A stretch of DNA of 37,050 nucleotides. Source: Pseudocoprococcus catus (GTDB lineage: Bacteria > Bacillota > Clostridia > Lachnospirales > Lachnospiraceae). The DNA is taken from the NCBI RefSeq assembly GCF_902381825.1, contig NZ_LR698973.1, positions 3,015,662 through 3,052,711 on the forward strand, in the 5' to 3' direction. The notes beneath the pieces are model-generated. The model saw nothing but the letters and a program-made list of their open reading frames with translations, did not search any database and was not told where the DNA came from. This document shows positions 1 to 7,670 of the stretch, piece after piece. The position numbers and the translations under genes were made by a program. The stretch's first letter is position 1; each line of letters starts with the position of its first letter.

Positions 1-80
1 TATGCATGAAGTCTGTATAAATTTGATCGAAATAATTCAATAATACGGACAATGTGTACAATTTGAGGAGGTATATCATT

Positions 81-1136
81 ATGAAAAAGATGAAGAAAGT
101 GCTGGCAGTAGCATTATCTTTAGTTATGGCAGGCAGCCTGGCTGCATGCGGCAGCTCATCCACAGAGACAAAGGCACCTGAGACAGGCGCTTCTGAAACA
201 GCAGCAGAATCCACAGCAGAGAGCGGTTCTGAGGCGGCCAGTGAAGTTTCAACAGACGGCAAGGTGTATAACATCGGTATCTGCCAGTTGATTCAGCATG
301 ATGCACTGGATGCAGCAACAAAAGGTTTTGAAGATGCATTGACAGAGGTATTTGGTGACAATGTGAAATTTGATGAACAGAATGCTCAGGGTGATTCTGC
401 AACATGTGCAACGATTATCAATGGCTTTGTTTCAAACAATGATGATTTAATTTTGGCGAATGCAACAGCAGCTCTTCAGGCCGCAGCAGCCGGAACAGAC
501 ACTATCCCGATCCTCGGTACATCTGTTACAGATTACGGTGTAGCCCTTGATATTGATAACTTTGACGGTACAGTCGGCGGCAATATTTCCGGTACAGCAG
601 ACCTTGCGCCATTGGATGGTCAGGCTGATATGCTTCATGAGTTATTCCCTGATGCCAAGAAGATTGGTCTGTTATATTGCTCAGCAGAAGCTAACTCTAA
701 GTTCCAGGTTGATACAATCAAGGGATATCTTGAGAAACTTGGTTATACATGTGAATACTATGCATTCTCAGATTCTAACGATCTTTCATCTGTATGTACA
801 TCCGCTGCCAATGACAGTGATGTGATTTATGTACCAACAGACAACACAGTTGCCAACAATACAGAGATCGTCAACAACATCTGTACACCGGCAGGCGTTC
901 CGGTTGTTGCAGGTGAAGAGGGTATCTGCAAAGGATGTGGTGTTGCAACACTTTCCATCAGCTACTATGATCTTGGTGTAGCAACAGGTAAGATGGCAGC
1001 TAAGGTTCTTCAGGGTGAAGATATCTCTACAATGCCAATTGAATATGCACCAACATTTACAAAAGAATACGTTGCAAGCCGCTGCGAAGCATATGGTATT
1101 ACAGTACCTGATGATTATGTAGCACTTGAGGAATAA
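81..1136 (+). CDS. ABC transporter substrate-binding lipoprotein, TrpX-like
   Basis: This is the solute-binding lipoprotein (351 aa) of an ABC importer of the family often annotated for tryptophan/tyrosine (ABC_sub_bind, TrpX). The N-terminus has a lysine-rich start, a hydrophobic stretch and a lipobox, SLAAC followed by GSSS, then a Ser/Thr/Glu-rich linker to about residue 60. The mature domain begins near YNIGICQLIQHDALD, typical of this two-lobed periplasmic-binding fold. I chose the ATG at 81 because GAGGAGG lies at 65-71; the upstream ATG at 54 has no ribosome site and would put residues before the signal peptide. Permease and ATPase genes follow on the same strand. Family assignment is confident. 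The ligand is inferred from the family only, and no binding-residue analysis was possible. Confidence 0.93.
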   Translation: MKKMKKVLAVALSLVMAGSLAACGSSSTETKAPETGASETAAESTAESGSEAASEVSTDGKVYNIGICQLIQHDALDAATKGFEDALTEVFGDNVKFDEQNAQGDSATCATIINGFVSNNDDLILANATAALQAAAAGTDTIPILGTSVTDYGVALDIDNFDGTVGGNISGTADLAPLDGQADMLHELFPDAKKIGLLYCSAEANSKFQVDTIKGYLEKLGYTCEYYAFSDSNDLSSVCTSAANDSDVIYVPTDNTVANNTEIVNNICTPAGVPVVAGEEGICKGCGVATLSISYYDLGVATGKMAAKVLQGEDISTMPIEYAPTFTKEYVASRCEAYGITVPDDYVALEE

Positions 1137-1165
1137 TCATACATAGGAATATAACAAGATAAATA

Positions 1166-1220
1166 GGGGCTGCGCACAGTATATAAGAAGCTTTCGAGCG
1201 GTATATTCTGCGGCGGCCCC
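1166..1220 (+). promoter_or_regulatory. Intercistronic stem-loop between binding protein and permease genes
   Basis: A GC-rich stem pairs GGGGCTGC plus GCA at the left with TGC plus GGCGGCCCC at the right. An inner ATATA/TATAT pairing surrounds the loop. No good U-run follows, so it is probably an mRNA-stabilising or partial attenuation hairpin that lets the lipoprotein be made in excess of the membrane parts, rather than a full terminator. That role is inference. Confidence 0.6.
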
Positions 1221-1307
1221 ATCTTGTGTGTTATGCATGCGGTATGATCTGGTATCATTGTGAGCATGGATACAGTCAACTAGATGAACAGCAAGGAGGA
1301 ATCAGCC

Positions 1308-2234
1308 ATGAATATAATGGCATTGATCAGCGCACTGCCGGGTGCAGCTGCCCAGGGACTGATCTGGGGAATTATGGCAATCGGTGTTTATATTACTTTC
1401 AGAACACTGGATATTGCCGATTTGACGGTAGATGGCACTATGTGTACAGGCGGTGCTGTCTGTATTATGATGATGATGAATGGACACAACGTATGGGTAG
1501 CGATGCTGGCGGCATTTATCGCAGGTATGCTGGCAGGTCTTGCAACAGGCTTTTTCCATACCTTTATGGGAATTCCGGCAATTCTTTCCGGTATTCTGAC
1601 CCAGCTGGCACTTTGGTCAGTGAACCTGAAGATCATGGGCAAGTCCAACCAGGCACTGAATGTGGACAAGTACAATTTGCTTGTTTCTCTTCGCTACATC
1701 AAAGGTGTTCCGATTTTTAAGAATACCATTGTGATCGTTGCAATTATGATTGTTGTACTGATTGCCATTCTCTACTGGTTCTTCGGTACAGAGCTTGGAT
1801 GTTCAATTCGTGCAACAGGCTGCAACAGCAACATGGCACGGGCTCAGGGTATCAATACGAACTTCAACAAAGTACTTGGTCTGATGATCTCCAACGGCCT
1901 TGTAGCGCTTTCCAGCGCCCTGCTGGCTCAGTATCAGGGATTTGCGGATATCAATATGGGACGTGGTGCTATCGTTATCGGTCTGGCGGCCGTTATTATC
2001 GGCGAAGCGATTTTCGGACGTATTTTCCGCAACTTTGCTCTGACACTGTTAAGCGTCGGTTTTGGTGCTGTTATCTACTATCTGGTTCTTCAGGTTGTTA
2101 TCTGGCTTGGCGTTGATACAGACCTTTTGAAGATGTTCTCCGCAATTGTTGTTGCAATTTTCCTTGCAATCCCGTATTGGAAGAGCAGATATTTTGCAAA
2201 ACCGGTAAGAAGAGGAGGCAGCGCAGATGCTTGA
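1308..2234 (+). CDS. ABC transporter permease, TrpY-like
   Basis: This is the membrane subunit (308 aa) of the importer, a BPD_transp_2-type permease related to branched-chain amino acid and sugar permeases. The sequence is mostly hydrophobic helices, with the conserved segment GCSIRATGCNSNMARAQGIN typical of the cytoplasmic loop of this family. The start at 1308 is preferred because AAGGAGGA lies at 1293-1300; an in-frame ATG at 1284 would place that ribosome site inside the gene. The 3' end overlaps the ATPase start by 8 bp, which indicates translational coupling. The family call is firm and the substrate is inferred from the paired binding protein. Confidence 0.92.
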   Translation: MNIMALISALPGAAAQGLIWGIMAIGVYITFRTLDIADLTVDGTMCTGGAVCIMMMMNGHNVWVAMLAAFIAGMLAGLATGFFHTFMGIPAILSGILTQLALWSVNLKIMGKSNQALNVDKYNLLVSLRYIKGVPIFKNTIVIVAIMIVVLIAILYWFFGTELGCSIRATGCNSNMARAQGINTNFNKVLGLMISNGLVALSSALLAQYQGFADINMGRGAIVIGLAAVIIGEAIFGRIFRNFALTLLSVGFGAVIYYLVLQVVIWLGVDTDLLKMFSAIVVAIFLAIPYWKSRYFAKPVRRGGSADA

Positions 2235-3021
2235 GATTAAGAATATTTATAAGACATTTAACGCCGGCACAGTGAATGAGAAGAGAGCCCTTAATGGCCT
2301 TTCCCTGAATCTTGAAGACGGTGATTTCGTAACAGTCATCGGCGGCAATGGCGCCGGCAAATCCACCATGCTCAATGCCATCGCAGGTGTATGGCCGGTG
2401 GATGAAGGGCAGATCATTATTGATGGTGTGGATGTGACAAAACTTTCCGAACACAAGAGAGCCAAATATCTGGGAAGAGTTTTCCAGGATCCGATGACCG
2501 GTACGGCAGCTACCATGGGTATTGAAGAGAACCTGGCATTGGCACAGCGCCGCGGTCAGTCAAGAACGCTGAAGATTGGAATTACCAAGAAAGAGCGTGA
2601 AGAATACAAAGAACTGCTGAAGATCCTTGGCCTTGGACTTGAGAACCGTCTGACATCAAAGGTGGGGTTGTTATCCGGTGGTCAGAGACAGGCACTGACT
2701 CTTTTGATGGCAACATTGAAAAAACCGAAGCTTTTGCTTCTGGATGAACATACAGCAGCCCTTGATCCGAAGACAGCAGCCAAAGTCCTTGAGACAACGG
2801 ATATGATCGTCAACAGGGATCATTTGACAACCATCATGATCACCCATAACATGAAAGACGCCATCGCTCACGGCAATCGTTTGATCATGCTTATGGACGG
2901 CAAGATCATCCTGGACATCAAAGGCGAAGAGAAAAAGAAACTCACCGTCGAAGATCTGCTGCATCAGTTCGAAAAAGCCAGCGGCGAAGAATTCGCCAAC
3001 GACAGAGCACTGCTCAGCTAA
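2227..3021 (+). CDS. ABC transporter ATP-binding protein, TrpZ-like
   Basis: This is the ATPase (264 aa) that powers the importer encoded just upstream. Walker A is GGNGAGKST near residues 38-46, the ABC signature is LSGGQRQALTLL, Walker B is LLLLDEHTAALDP, and the switch histidine sits in ITHNMKDA. All catalytic elements are present. A GAGGAGG ribosome site lies inside the end of the permease gene and the two frames overlap by 8 bp. The gene is followed by a very strong inverted repeat, so this closes the transporter operon. Confidence 0.94.
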   Translation: MLEIKNIYKTFNAGTVNEKRALNGLSLNLEDGDFVTVIGGNGAGKSTMLNAIAGVWPVDEGQIIIDGVDVTKLSEHKRAKYLGRVFQDPMTGTAATMGIEENLALAQRRGQSRTLKIGITKKEREEYKELLKILGLGLENRLTSKVGLLSGGQRQALTLLMATLKKPKLLLLDEHTAALDPKTAAKVLETTDMIVNRDHLTTIMITHNMKDAIAHGNRLIMLMDGKIILDIKGEEKKKLTVEDLLHQFEKASGEEFANDRALLS

Positions 3022-3134
3022 TATATCTTTCCGTAAATGATGCACGCATCGATAATCGGGAATGTATATGAAAGTAAATCCTGAAATTAGTGCAATTGCT
3101 GTTATTGTTTTTAGTACAGCCATGGCACAGATAA

Positions 3135-3202
3135 ACTATAAAAGAAATACCTCCGGAAACAGTGGGCGCTGAGCCCGTTTCCGGAGGTATTTCTTTTATA
3201 GT
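3135..3202. terminator. Bidirectional terminator with 26-bp perfect stem
   Basis: The arms at 3135-3160 and 3177-3202 are perfect reverse complements over 26 bp. The 16-nt loop contains a further GGGC/GCCC pairing. The A-rich left and T-rich right flanks let it end both the plus-strand transporter operon and the minus-strand ridA transcript, which converge here. Confidence 0.9.
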
Positions 3203-3212
3203 TGGTCGTCAA

Positions 3213-3593
3213 TTAGTCAACAACAGCAATTGCGCCGATTTCAACAAGGGCATCCTTAGGAAGTCTTGCAACTTCTACAGCAGCTCTTGCAGGGCATTTC
3301 TCTGTGAAGAATTCTGCGTATACAGCGTTCATGTCAGCAAACATGTTCATATCTTTCATGAAAACATCAACACGAACAACATGATCAAGATCTGTACCTG
3401 CTTCAGCAAGGATGTTCTTGATGTTTGTCAGAGACTGACGTGTCTGTTCCTGGATTGTATCGCCTGCGAAAGCGCCTGTAGCAGGATCAACCGGGAGCTG
3501 ACCGGAAACGTAGATAGCGCCGCCTGCCTTGATAGCCTGTGAATATGGTCCGATTGCTGCTGGTGCATTAGATGTGTGAATTACTTCTTTCAT
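3213..3593 (-). CDS. ridA: RidA family enamine/imine deaminase
   Basis: The 126-aa protein is a RidA/YjgF/UK114 member. It hydrolyses reactive enamine/imine intermediates such as 2-aminoacrylate, released by PLP enzymes acting on serine or threonine, to keto acids and ammonia. The family features are [13 protein letters not shown] at the N-terminus, [10 protein letters not shown], and the C-terminal block [20 protein letters not shown] with its conserved arginine. The ATG complementary to 3591-3593 was chosen because AAGGAGG lies just upstream on the minus strand; a longer in-frame extension to 3695 has no such site and would lengthen the protein beyond family size. It shares strand with the dehydrogenase upstream, but a hairpin lies between them. 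Confidence 0.95.
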   Translation of the reverse strand: MKEVIHTSNAPAAIGPYSQAIKAGGAIYVSGQLPVDPATGAFAGDTIQEQTRQSLTNIKNILAEAGTDLDHVVRVDVFMKDMNMFADMNAVYAEFFTEKCPARAAVEVARLPKDALVEIGAIAVVD

Positions 3594-3735
3594 AATAAAA
3601 AGCCTCCTTGAAATCATGTAAAAATAATATCTCACGTAATTGCTCATATGTTCATAACGCTGATTGCAGCACATTGATAAAATGGCTTTGAACAATTACT
3701 AAAATTTATATATTCATCATACCATAAAACAGACA

Positions 3736-3801
3736 AAAAGCAAGATAATATCTAAAAAATATTTAGTACAACTAAAAGATTTTTGATACTATCTTGCTTT
3801 T
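3736..3801 (-). terminator. Stem-loop downstream of the dehydrogenase gene, probable terminator
   Basis: The 12-bp arms 3736-3747 and 3790-3801 are perfect reverse complements. The 42-nt loop holds a smaller CTAAA/TTTAG hairpin. Read on the minus strand, a T-rich run follows the distal arm. It lies between the Ldh_2 stop and ridA, so it probably ends the dehydrogenase transcript. The long AT-rich loop also leaves room for a regulatory role. Confidence 0.6.
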
Positions 3802-3857
3802 ATACAGTCATCTGTTTGGTTCAGTCTTCTGATCGGATAAAACGGATGAGAAGAGGC

Positions 3858-4955
3858 TTATCCGTTATAAATATCTCCGAAGTAGCTGTTAAAATCGGCA
3901 CCGACATATTCGCTCAGATCCTTCATCTCAGCCAGTGTCTTGACGTCAACATCCAGACCATTCTTCATACGGTCTGCTGTCGCAAGGATTTCCTTTTCAC
4001 CATGGGTATAGATGCGTTCCTTGCCGTCTGCCTTTGGAGATTCGCGCAGTTCTGTCAGGAAATCGGACAGGTGCTGTTTGATGGCTTCGGCATCTCCGAA
4101 TGCAGCAGGATCAATGGCAATAAAACCATGGCATGTGCCGCCCTTGCCGTTCTGGATACTGTGGTTGGATGTCAGACCCATAGAAAGGATGGAGCAGAAG
4201 ATTTCGCAGAGCATGGCATAACCATAACCTTTGTGGCTGCCTGTCAGTTCTTCTGCGCCGCCCAGAGGCATAATGCCGCCGCCGGCTTTCTTGTCGATGT
4301 TGGTAAGAACTTCTGCAGCGTTTGTGCAAGGATGGCCGTTGGCATCCAGACCCCAGCAGTCAGGAATTGGCTTCTCGGCTTTTCGGTACATCTCGAACTT
4401 ACCGCGGGTGACGACACTTGTAGATGCATCGAAGAAGAACGGATATGGTTCAGCCGGCATGGAAATAGCAATTGGGTTTGTGCCCAGCATGGCTTTCTTG
4501 CCGAATGTCGGAACAACGATGGCTTCTGAGTTTGTAAAGGCCATACCAATGAGCCCCTGATCGCAGGCCATCTTGGCATAATAACCGGCGATACCGAAGT
4601 GGTTGGAATCTCTGACGGTGACAATAGCCATACCGATCTCTTTGGCTTTCTTAATAGCCAGATCCATGGCAAAATGACCAATCAACTGTCCCATACCATC
4701 ATGACCGTCTACGACGGCTGAAACAGGTGTTTCAAAAACGATTTCAGGTTTGGCGTGAACTTTGATCATGCCGCTGGCAATACCTTTGTGGTAGCGGACA
4801 AGTCGCTGCGCGCCATGGGATTCAATCCCGTAAACATCTGAGAGTAATAAAACATCGGAAATAATACGGCTTTCTTCTTTTGTGAAACCGAATCTCTGGA
4901 AAACATCCATACAGAATGCATCCATTACATCATACTGAATTTTAACGTGTGCCAT
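3858..4955 (-). CDS. Malate/L-lactate/ureidoglycolate dehydrogenase family (Ldh_2) oxidoreductase
   Basis: This 365-aa NAD(P)-dependent 2-hydroxyacid dehydrogenase belongs to the Ldh_2 family (AllD, YlbC, ComC, Mdh type), which differs from classical Rossmann LDH/MDH. Motifs include YGIESHGAQRLVRY near residue 45, DGHDGMGQ, VRDSNHFGIAGYYA with the family histidine, and GTNPIAISMPA. It is full length for the family. AGGAGGTCC precedes the ATG at 4955. The substrate cannot be told from sequence: malate, lactate, ureidoglycolate and sulfolactate enzymes share these motifs, and no allantoin or sulfonate genes are nearby. Confidence 0.9.
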   Translation of the reverse strand: MAHVKIQYDVMDAFCMDVFQRFGFTKEESRIISDVLLLSDVYGIESHGAQRLVRYHKGIASGMIKVHAKPEIVFETPVSAVVDGHDGMGQLIGHFAMDLAIKKAKEIGMAIVTVRDSNHFGIAGYYAKMACDQGLIGMAFTNSEAIVVPTFGKKAMLGTNPIAISMPAEPYPFFFDASTSVVTRGKFEMYRKAEKPIPDCWGLDANGHPCTNAAEVLTNIDKKAGGGIMPLGGAEELTGSHKGYGYAMLCEIFCSILSMGLTSNHSIQNGKGGTCHGFIAIDPAAFGDAEAIKQHLSDFLTELRESPKADGKERIYTHGEKEILATADRMKNGLDVDVKTLAEMKDLSEYVGADFNSYFGDIYNG

Positions 4956-5005
4956 ATCCGGACCTCCTAAATGATTTTTATCAATTTAAAACGTTAGGTA
5001 TAAAA

Positions 5006-5034
5006 AGTTTAGCATAAATCCAACGATTTCTCAA
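5006..5034 (-). promoter_or_regulatory. Candidate sigma-A promoter for the Ldh_2 gene
   Basis: On the minus strand TTGAGA (5034-5029), a 17-nt spacer and TAAACT (5011-5006) lie about 50 bp before the dehydrogenase start. The spacing is ideal, but the hexamers only moderately match consensus. Confidence 0.45.
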
Positions 5035-5113
5035 TGGATAAAGCGTATCTATTTCAGTAATTTTAAAACCATTTAAAAGTTTGTTGATGGAACTTGAAGT
5101 GAGAGGCTTTTGG

Positions 5114-6007
5114 CTAGCAGGATTTCTCGCACAGTCCAAAACCAATCGGATGAGGGCCTGTATGCACGCCGATGGTGGCACCAATCTGTCCGATTTCGAC
5201 CGTTGGTTCAAAGCCCGGCCATTTCTTCTTCATGTGTTCAATCACATCTTTGCGGAGATCTTCGCCTTCTTTGATGTTGTAGCCGTAACCAACCATATAA
5301 ATATAACGGTCCGGATCATTACCGTTTTCTTCGATGTGAGCAAATAACTTCTCCATGGCCTTTTTGCGGGACTGAACACGGCCTCTGGCAAGGCCGGATG
5401 GAAAGAGTTCGCCTTGGGTCATAAGGATCATTGGACGCAGATTCAGAATATTGGCGGAGATGCCGGCCAACTTGCCGACACGTCCGCCGTGAACAAGGTA
5501 ATCCATATTTTCAACAGTAAAGAAAATACGGCATGTGTCTTTGATTTCATCGGCGCGTTTGATCAGGGCATCATAATCGGCACCGGATCGTTGGAAACGT
5601 ACGATTTCCTGAATCATCAGACCCTGCATCAGGGTGGCAAGGGTTGTATCCATGATTGTTACACGGATACCCGGATAATTTTCCTGAATCATGTTGCCTG
5701 CATTGCGGGCGGAATTATAGGAACCACTGAATTTGGCACTTAAGGTAAAGCAGATGATATCAATGCCCTGTTTGGCATATTTTTCAAAAACATCATAATA
5801 ATCCTGAACTGTCGGCAGCGAGGTCTTTGGGAAAATCTTTGGATTGTCCACCATAAACTGATAAAAATCACGGACATCCAGTTCTTCGATCTCTTTTAAA
5901 TAATGTTCGCCGTCCATGGTCACATAATAAGGCACAACATCCACGCCGAATCTGGTGGCACGTTCACTGCCCATATCCCATGAACCGTCTGTAATAATCT
6001 GGTACAT
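5114..6007 (-). CDS. DegV family fatty-acid-binding protein
   Basis: This 297-aa DegV (FakB-type) protein belongs to a family of soluble proteins that bind a fatty acid and, in several Firmicutes, present it to the FakA kinase. The N-terminal YQIITDGSWDMG, the block FYQFMVDNPKIFPKTSLPTVQDYYDVF (the TSxP-containing ligand loop), IICFTLSAKFSGSYNSARNA and the C-terminal GATIGVHTGPHPIGFGL are family hallmarks. AGGAGA precedes the ATG on the minus strand. No fakA gene is in the window, so partnership with FakA is inference. A promoter and a long leader lie upstream. Confidence 0.93.
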   Translation of the reverse strand: MYQIITDGSWDMGSERATRFGVDVVPYYVTMDGEHYLKEIEELDVRDFYQFMVDNPKIFPKTSLPTVQDYYDVFEKYAKQGIDIICFTLSAKFSGSYNSARNAGNMIQENYPGIRVTIMDTTLATLMQGLMIQEIVRFQRSGADYDALIKRADEIKDTCRIFFTVENMDYLVHGGRVGKLAGISANILNLRPMILMTQGELFPSGLARGRVQSRKKAMEKLFAHIEENGNDPDRYIYMVGYGYNIKEGEDLRKDVIEHMKKKWPGFEPTVEIGQIGATIGVHTGPHPIGFGLCEKSC

Positions 6008-6026
6008 AAAAAATCTCCTAAAATCT

Positions 6027-6133
6027 TGCGAAATCCATTTAGGCTTTATGAAATATATAAAATTATTCGTTCATAAGCAGGCACACTCGCGTTGTCACTT
6101 CTTGGCAGCGGTACATAAGGTGAGAATTTCGCA
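6027..6133 (-). ncRNA. Candidate structured 5' leader of degV
   Basis: The predicted degV leader of about 165 nt contains a closing 8-bp pairing (6027-6034 with 6126-6133). Inside it is a near-perfect stem (6043-6052 with 6070-6078) and a weaker one near 6095-6123. This resembles a multi-stem junction but matches no riboswitch class I recognise. The fold was drawn by eye and not computed. Confidence 0.3.
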
Positions 6134-6180
6134 TGTAATTTATTTTCATCAAATATAAAAAAGTTATTTATTCAGAGAGT

Positions 6181-6209
6181 ATTATAACGCGAAGCAATAT
6201 TTTTATCAA
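6181..6209 (-). promoter_or_regulatory. Sigma-A promoter for degV
   Basis: On the minus strand TTGATA (6209-6204), a 17-nt spacer and TATAAT (6186-6181) form a near-consensus promoter. Transcription would start near 6174, giving a leader of about 165 nt before the degV start. Confidence 0.65.
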
Positions 6210-6265
6210 AATGAAATGAGAAAATAGGCTACAGTTTCGGGATTTTGTATAGTAAATTTTGGGGA

Positions 6266-6293
6266 TTGACAGATGGTTAAAAAACGTTATAAT
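6266..6293 (+). promoter_or_regulatory. Consensus sigma-A promoter of the thiS operon
   Basis: TTGACA at 6266-6271 and TATAAT at 6288-6293 are separated by 16 nt, both hexamers being perfect consensus. Expected transcription start is about 6300, leaving a leader of about 210 nt before thiS. It lies back to back with the degV promoter. Confidence 0.8.
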
Positions 6294-6360
6294 TAAGTCA
6301 GAGTGCAAAAGTTCATTTGGTTTATGACTGTTATGTGAATGGTTATGAATTTTGATGTTT

Positions 6361-6414
6361 AGCCGCATGAAGGGGTACACCACCACGGGTGTAGTTCTTT
6401 GTGCGGCTTTTTTT
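6361..6414 (+). terminator. Leader terminator/attenuator-like hairpin upstream of thiS
   Basis: AGCCGCA (6361-6367) pairs with TGCGGCT (6402-6408), with an inner TACACC/GGTGTA stem at 6376-6393, followed directly by a run of seven T. This is a complete intrinsic terminator placed between the thi promoter and thiS, so it must be relieved for the operon to be transcribed. That arrangement suggests attenuation. No TPP aptamer consensus is present. Confidence 0.7.
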
Positions 6415-6427
6415 ATGCGGGTAATGA

Positions 6428-6458
6428 GCCAAAGTTCATGCTTGCATGGAACCTTAGC
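6428..6458 (+). other. Second leader stem-loop upstream of thiS
   Basis: The segment folds into a stem of about a dozen base pairs (left 6428-6440, right 6445-6458, CTTG loop) with two mismatches and one bulged G. It lies between the attenuator and the thiS ribosome site. Function unknown. Confidence 0.4.
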
Positions 6459-6513
6459 AAATACTGAGAATGTCAAAATTGGTGCACGTTTGTGACGAGG
6501 GGAGGGGTTCGTA

Positions 6514-6711
6514 GTGATTAAGATCAATGGTGAAATGCTGGAAATTGCAGAGGGTACAACGGTTGCAGCTTTTTTAAAGGAACACGGGTATCCGGACAAG
6601 ATGATTGCGGTTGAGTGCAATGGCGCAATTATTCCGAGAAGTATATGGGAAGAAGCCATTTTGAAGGATGGCGATACAGTTGAGGTTGTCCGATTTGTAG
6701 GAGGCGGTTGA
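6514..6711 (+). CDS. thiS: Sulfur carrier protein ThiS
   Basis: The 65-aa ubiquitin-fold ThiS carries sulfur as a C-terminal thiocarboxylate to ThiG during thiazole formation. The protein ends in VRFVGGG, giving the required terminal Gly-Gly that ThiF adenylates, and the middle AVECNGAIIPRSIW matches the family. The start is GTG at 6514, preceded by a GGGGAGGGG purine run about 6 nt upstream. It is first in the thi operon and is followed at once by thiF (1-nt gap). Confidence 0.95.
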   Translation: MIKINGEMLEIAEGTTVAAFLKEHGYPDKMIAVECNGAIIPRSIWEEAILKDGDTVEVVRFVGGG

Positions 6712-6712
6712 T

Positions 6713-7552
6713 GTGGCAGAGATTATTTTAAACGGGCAATCTGTGAAGACAGAAGCGGCAGATATGAAAGATTTGAAGCGACAGACGTATGCTTCGGAAG
6801 GCCTGTCAGAGGATATTCAGAGACATTGTGTATGGATTGTTGAAGGCTTTCAGACGGATGAGAATTTGTCTTTGAAGGACGGAATGACCATCAATTGGAT
6901 ACAGAAAGGCAAGATGCCGGATCGTGAAGAGATGGAGAGTATGCTCTGTGCAAGACATACGCCCCATGTCTATGAAAAGGCGAAGAAGGCAAGGGTGGCA
7001 ATCGCAGGCCTTGGTGGCCTGGGGTCGAATATTGCAATCATGCTGGCAAGAACCGGTATCGGTCATCTGCATCTGATCGATTTTGACATTGTGGAGCCGA
7101 GCAATCTGAACCGGCAGCAGTATATGGTGGAACATCTGGGTATGTACAAGACAGAAGCCTTAAAGGATGAATTGCAGCGAATGAATCCGTATATCGAGGT
7201 ACGGATTGACACAGTGCGTATTACGGAAGAAAATTGCCGGGATCTTTTTAAAGATGACGACATCATCTGTGAGGCCTTTGATAAGCCAGATGTGAAAGCA
7301 ATGCTGACAGAACAGATTCTATGTTATTATCCGGAGAAGACATTGATCTGCGGTTCCGGAATGGCAGGCTATGGCTCATCTAACACAATCAAGACGCGCA
7401 AGATCAATGATCATTTTTATATTTGCGGGGATGGCGTCAGCGGCGCCATGCCGGGCAGAGGACTGATGGCGCCGAGAGTGACCATCTGTGCGGCACACGA
7501 AGCCAATATGGTTCTGCGCTGCGTTCTTGGTCTGGATGCCGATGAGATATAG
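6713..7552 (+). CDS. thiF: ThiS adenylyltransferase ThiF, family 2, with N-terminal ThiS-like domain
   Basis: This E1-like enzyme (279 aa) adenylates the ThiS C-terminus for sulfur loading. The Rossmann motif GLGGLGS is at residues 99-105, followed by LIDFDIVEPSNLNRQQY, the ATP/Mg-binding segment of the MoeB/ThiF fold. The C-terminal zinc CxxC pairs of canonical ThiF are absent, as in the short clostridial family 2. Residues 1-65 (EIILNGQSV ... LKDGMTINWI) look like a ubiquitin-fold ThiS-like domain fused to the front, lacking the terminal GG. GTG at 6713 is chosen because GGAGG ends thiS just upstream; the overlapping ATG at 6711 is in a frame that stops quickly. Confidence 0.9.
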   Translation: MAEIILNGQSVKTEAADMKDLKRQTYASEGLSEDIQRHCVWIVEGFQTDENLSLKDGMTINWIQKGKMPDREEMESMLCARHTPHVYEKAKKARVAIAGLGGLGSNIAIMLARTGIGHLHLIDFDIVEPSNLNRQQYMVEHLGMYKTEALKDELQRMNPYIEVRIDTVRITEENCRDLFKDDDIICEAFDKPDVKAMLTEQILCYYPEKTLICGSGMAGYGSSNTIKTRKINDHFYICGDGVSGAMPGRGLMAPRVTICAAHEANMVLRCVLGLDADEI

Positions 7553-7608
7553 AAGGATACGGCCGGTACAGTCGAATGAAGATAAGATATAGAAATATAA
7601 AAATCCAA

Positions 7609-7655
7609 TTGTTAGGTACCTTATATAATTAGAAAATTAGTTAGGTACCTAACAA
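7609..7655. repeat. Palindromic repeat pair in the thiF-thiG gap
   Basis: The 13-bp arms 7609-7621 and 7643-7655 are perfect inverted repeats. The right copy lies within a 14-bp perfect palindrome GTTAGGTACCTAAC (7640-7653). GTTAGGTACCT therefore also occurs as a direct repeat 29 bp apart. A TATAAT (7624-7629) lies between the copies but has no good -35. This looks like a tandem operator for a dimeric regulator. No long U-run follows on the plus strand, so it is unlikely to be a terminator. Confidence 0.55.
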
Positions 7656-7670
7656 CTGAAAAAATAAAAA

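Noticed and set aside
3783..4529. 248-codon plus-strand ORF opposite the dehydrogenase gene
   Set aside because: Antisense shadow of the well-supported Ldh_2 gene, with no family motif.
6294..6513. TPP riboswitch before thiS, suggested by CTGAGA at 6464-6469
   Set aside because: The flanking conserved parts of the TPP aptamer (GGGGTG-type start and the ACCC...GAACCTGA arm) are absent or in the wrong order, and the CTGAGA lies downstream of the terminator.
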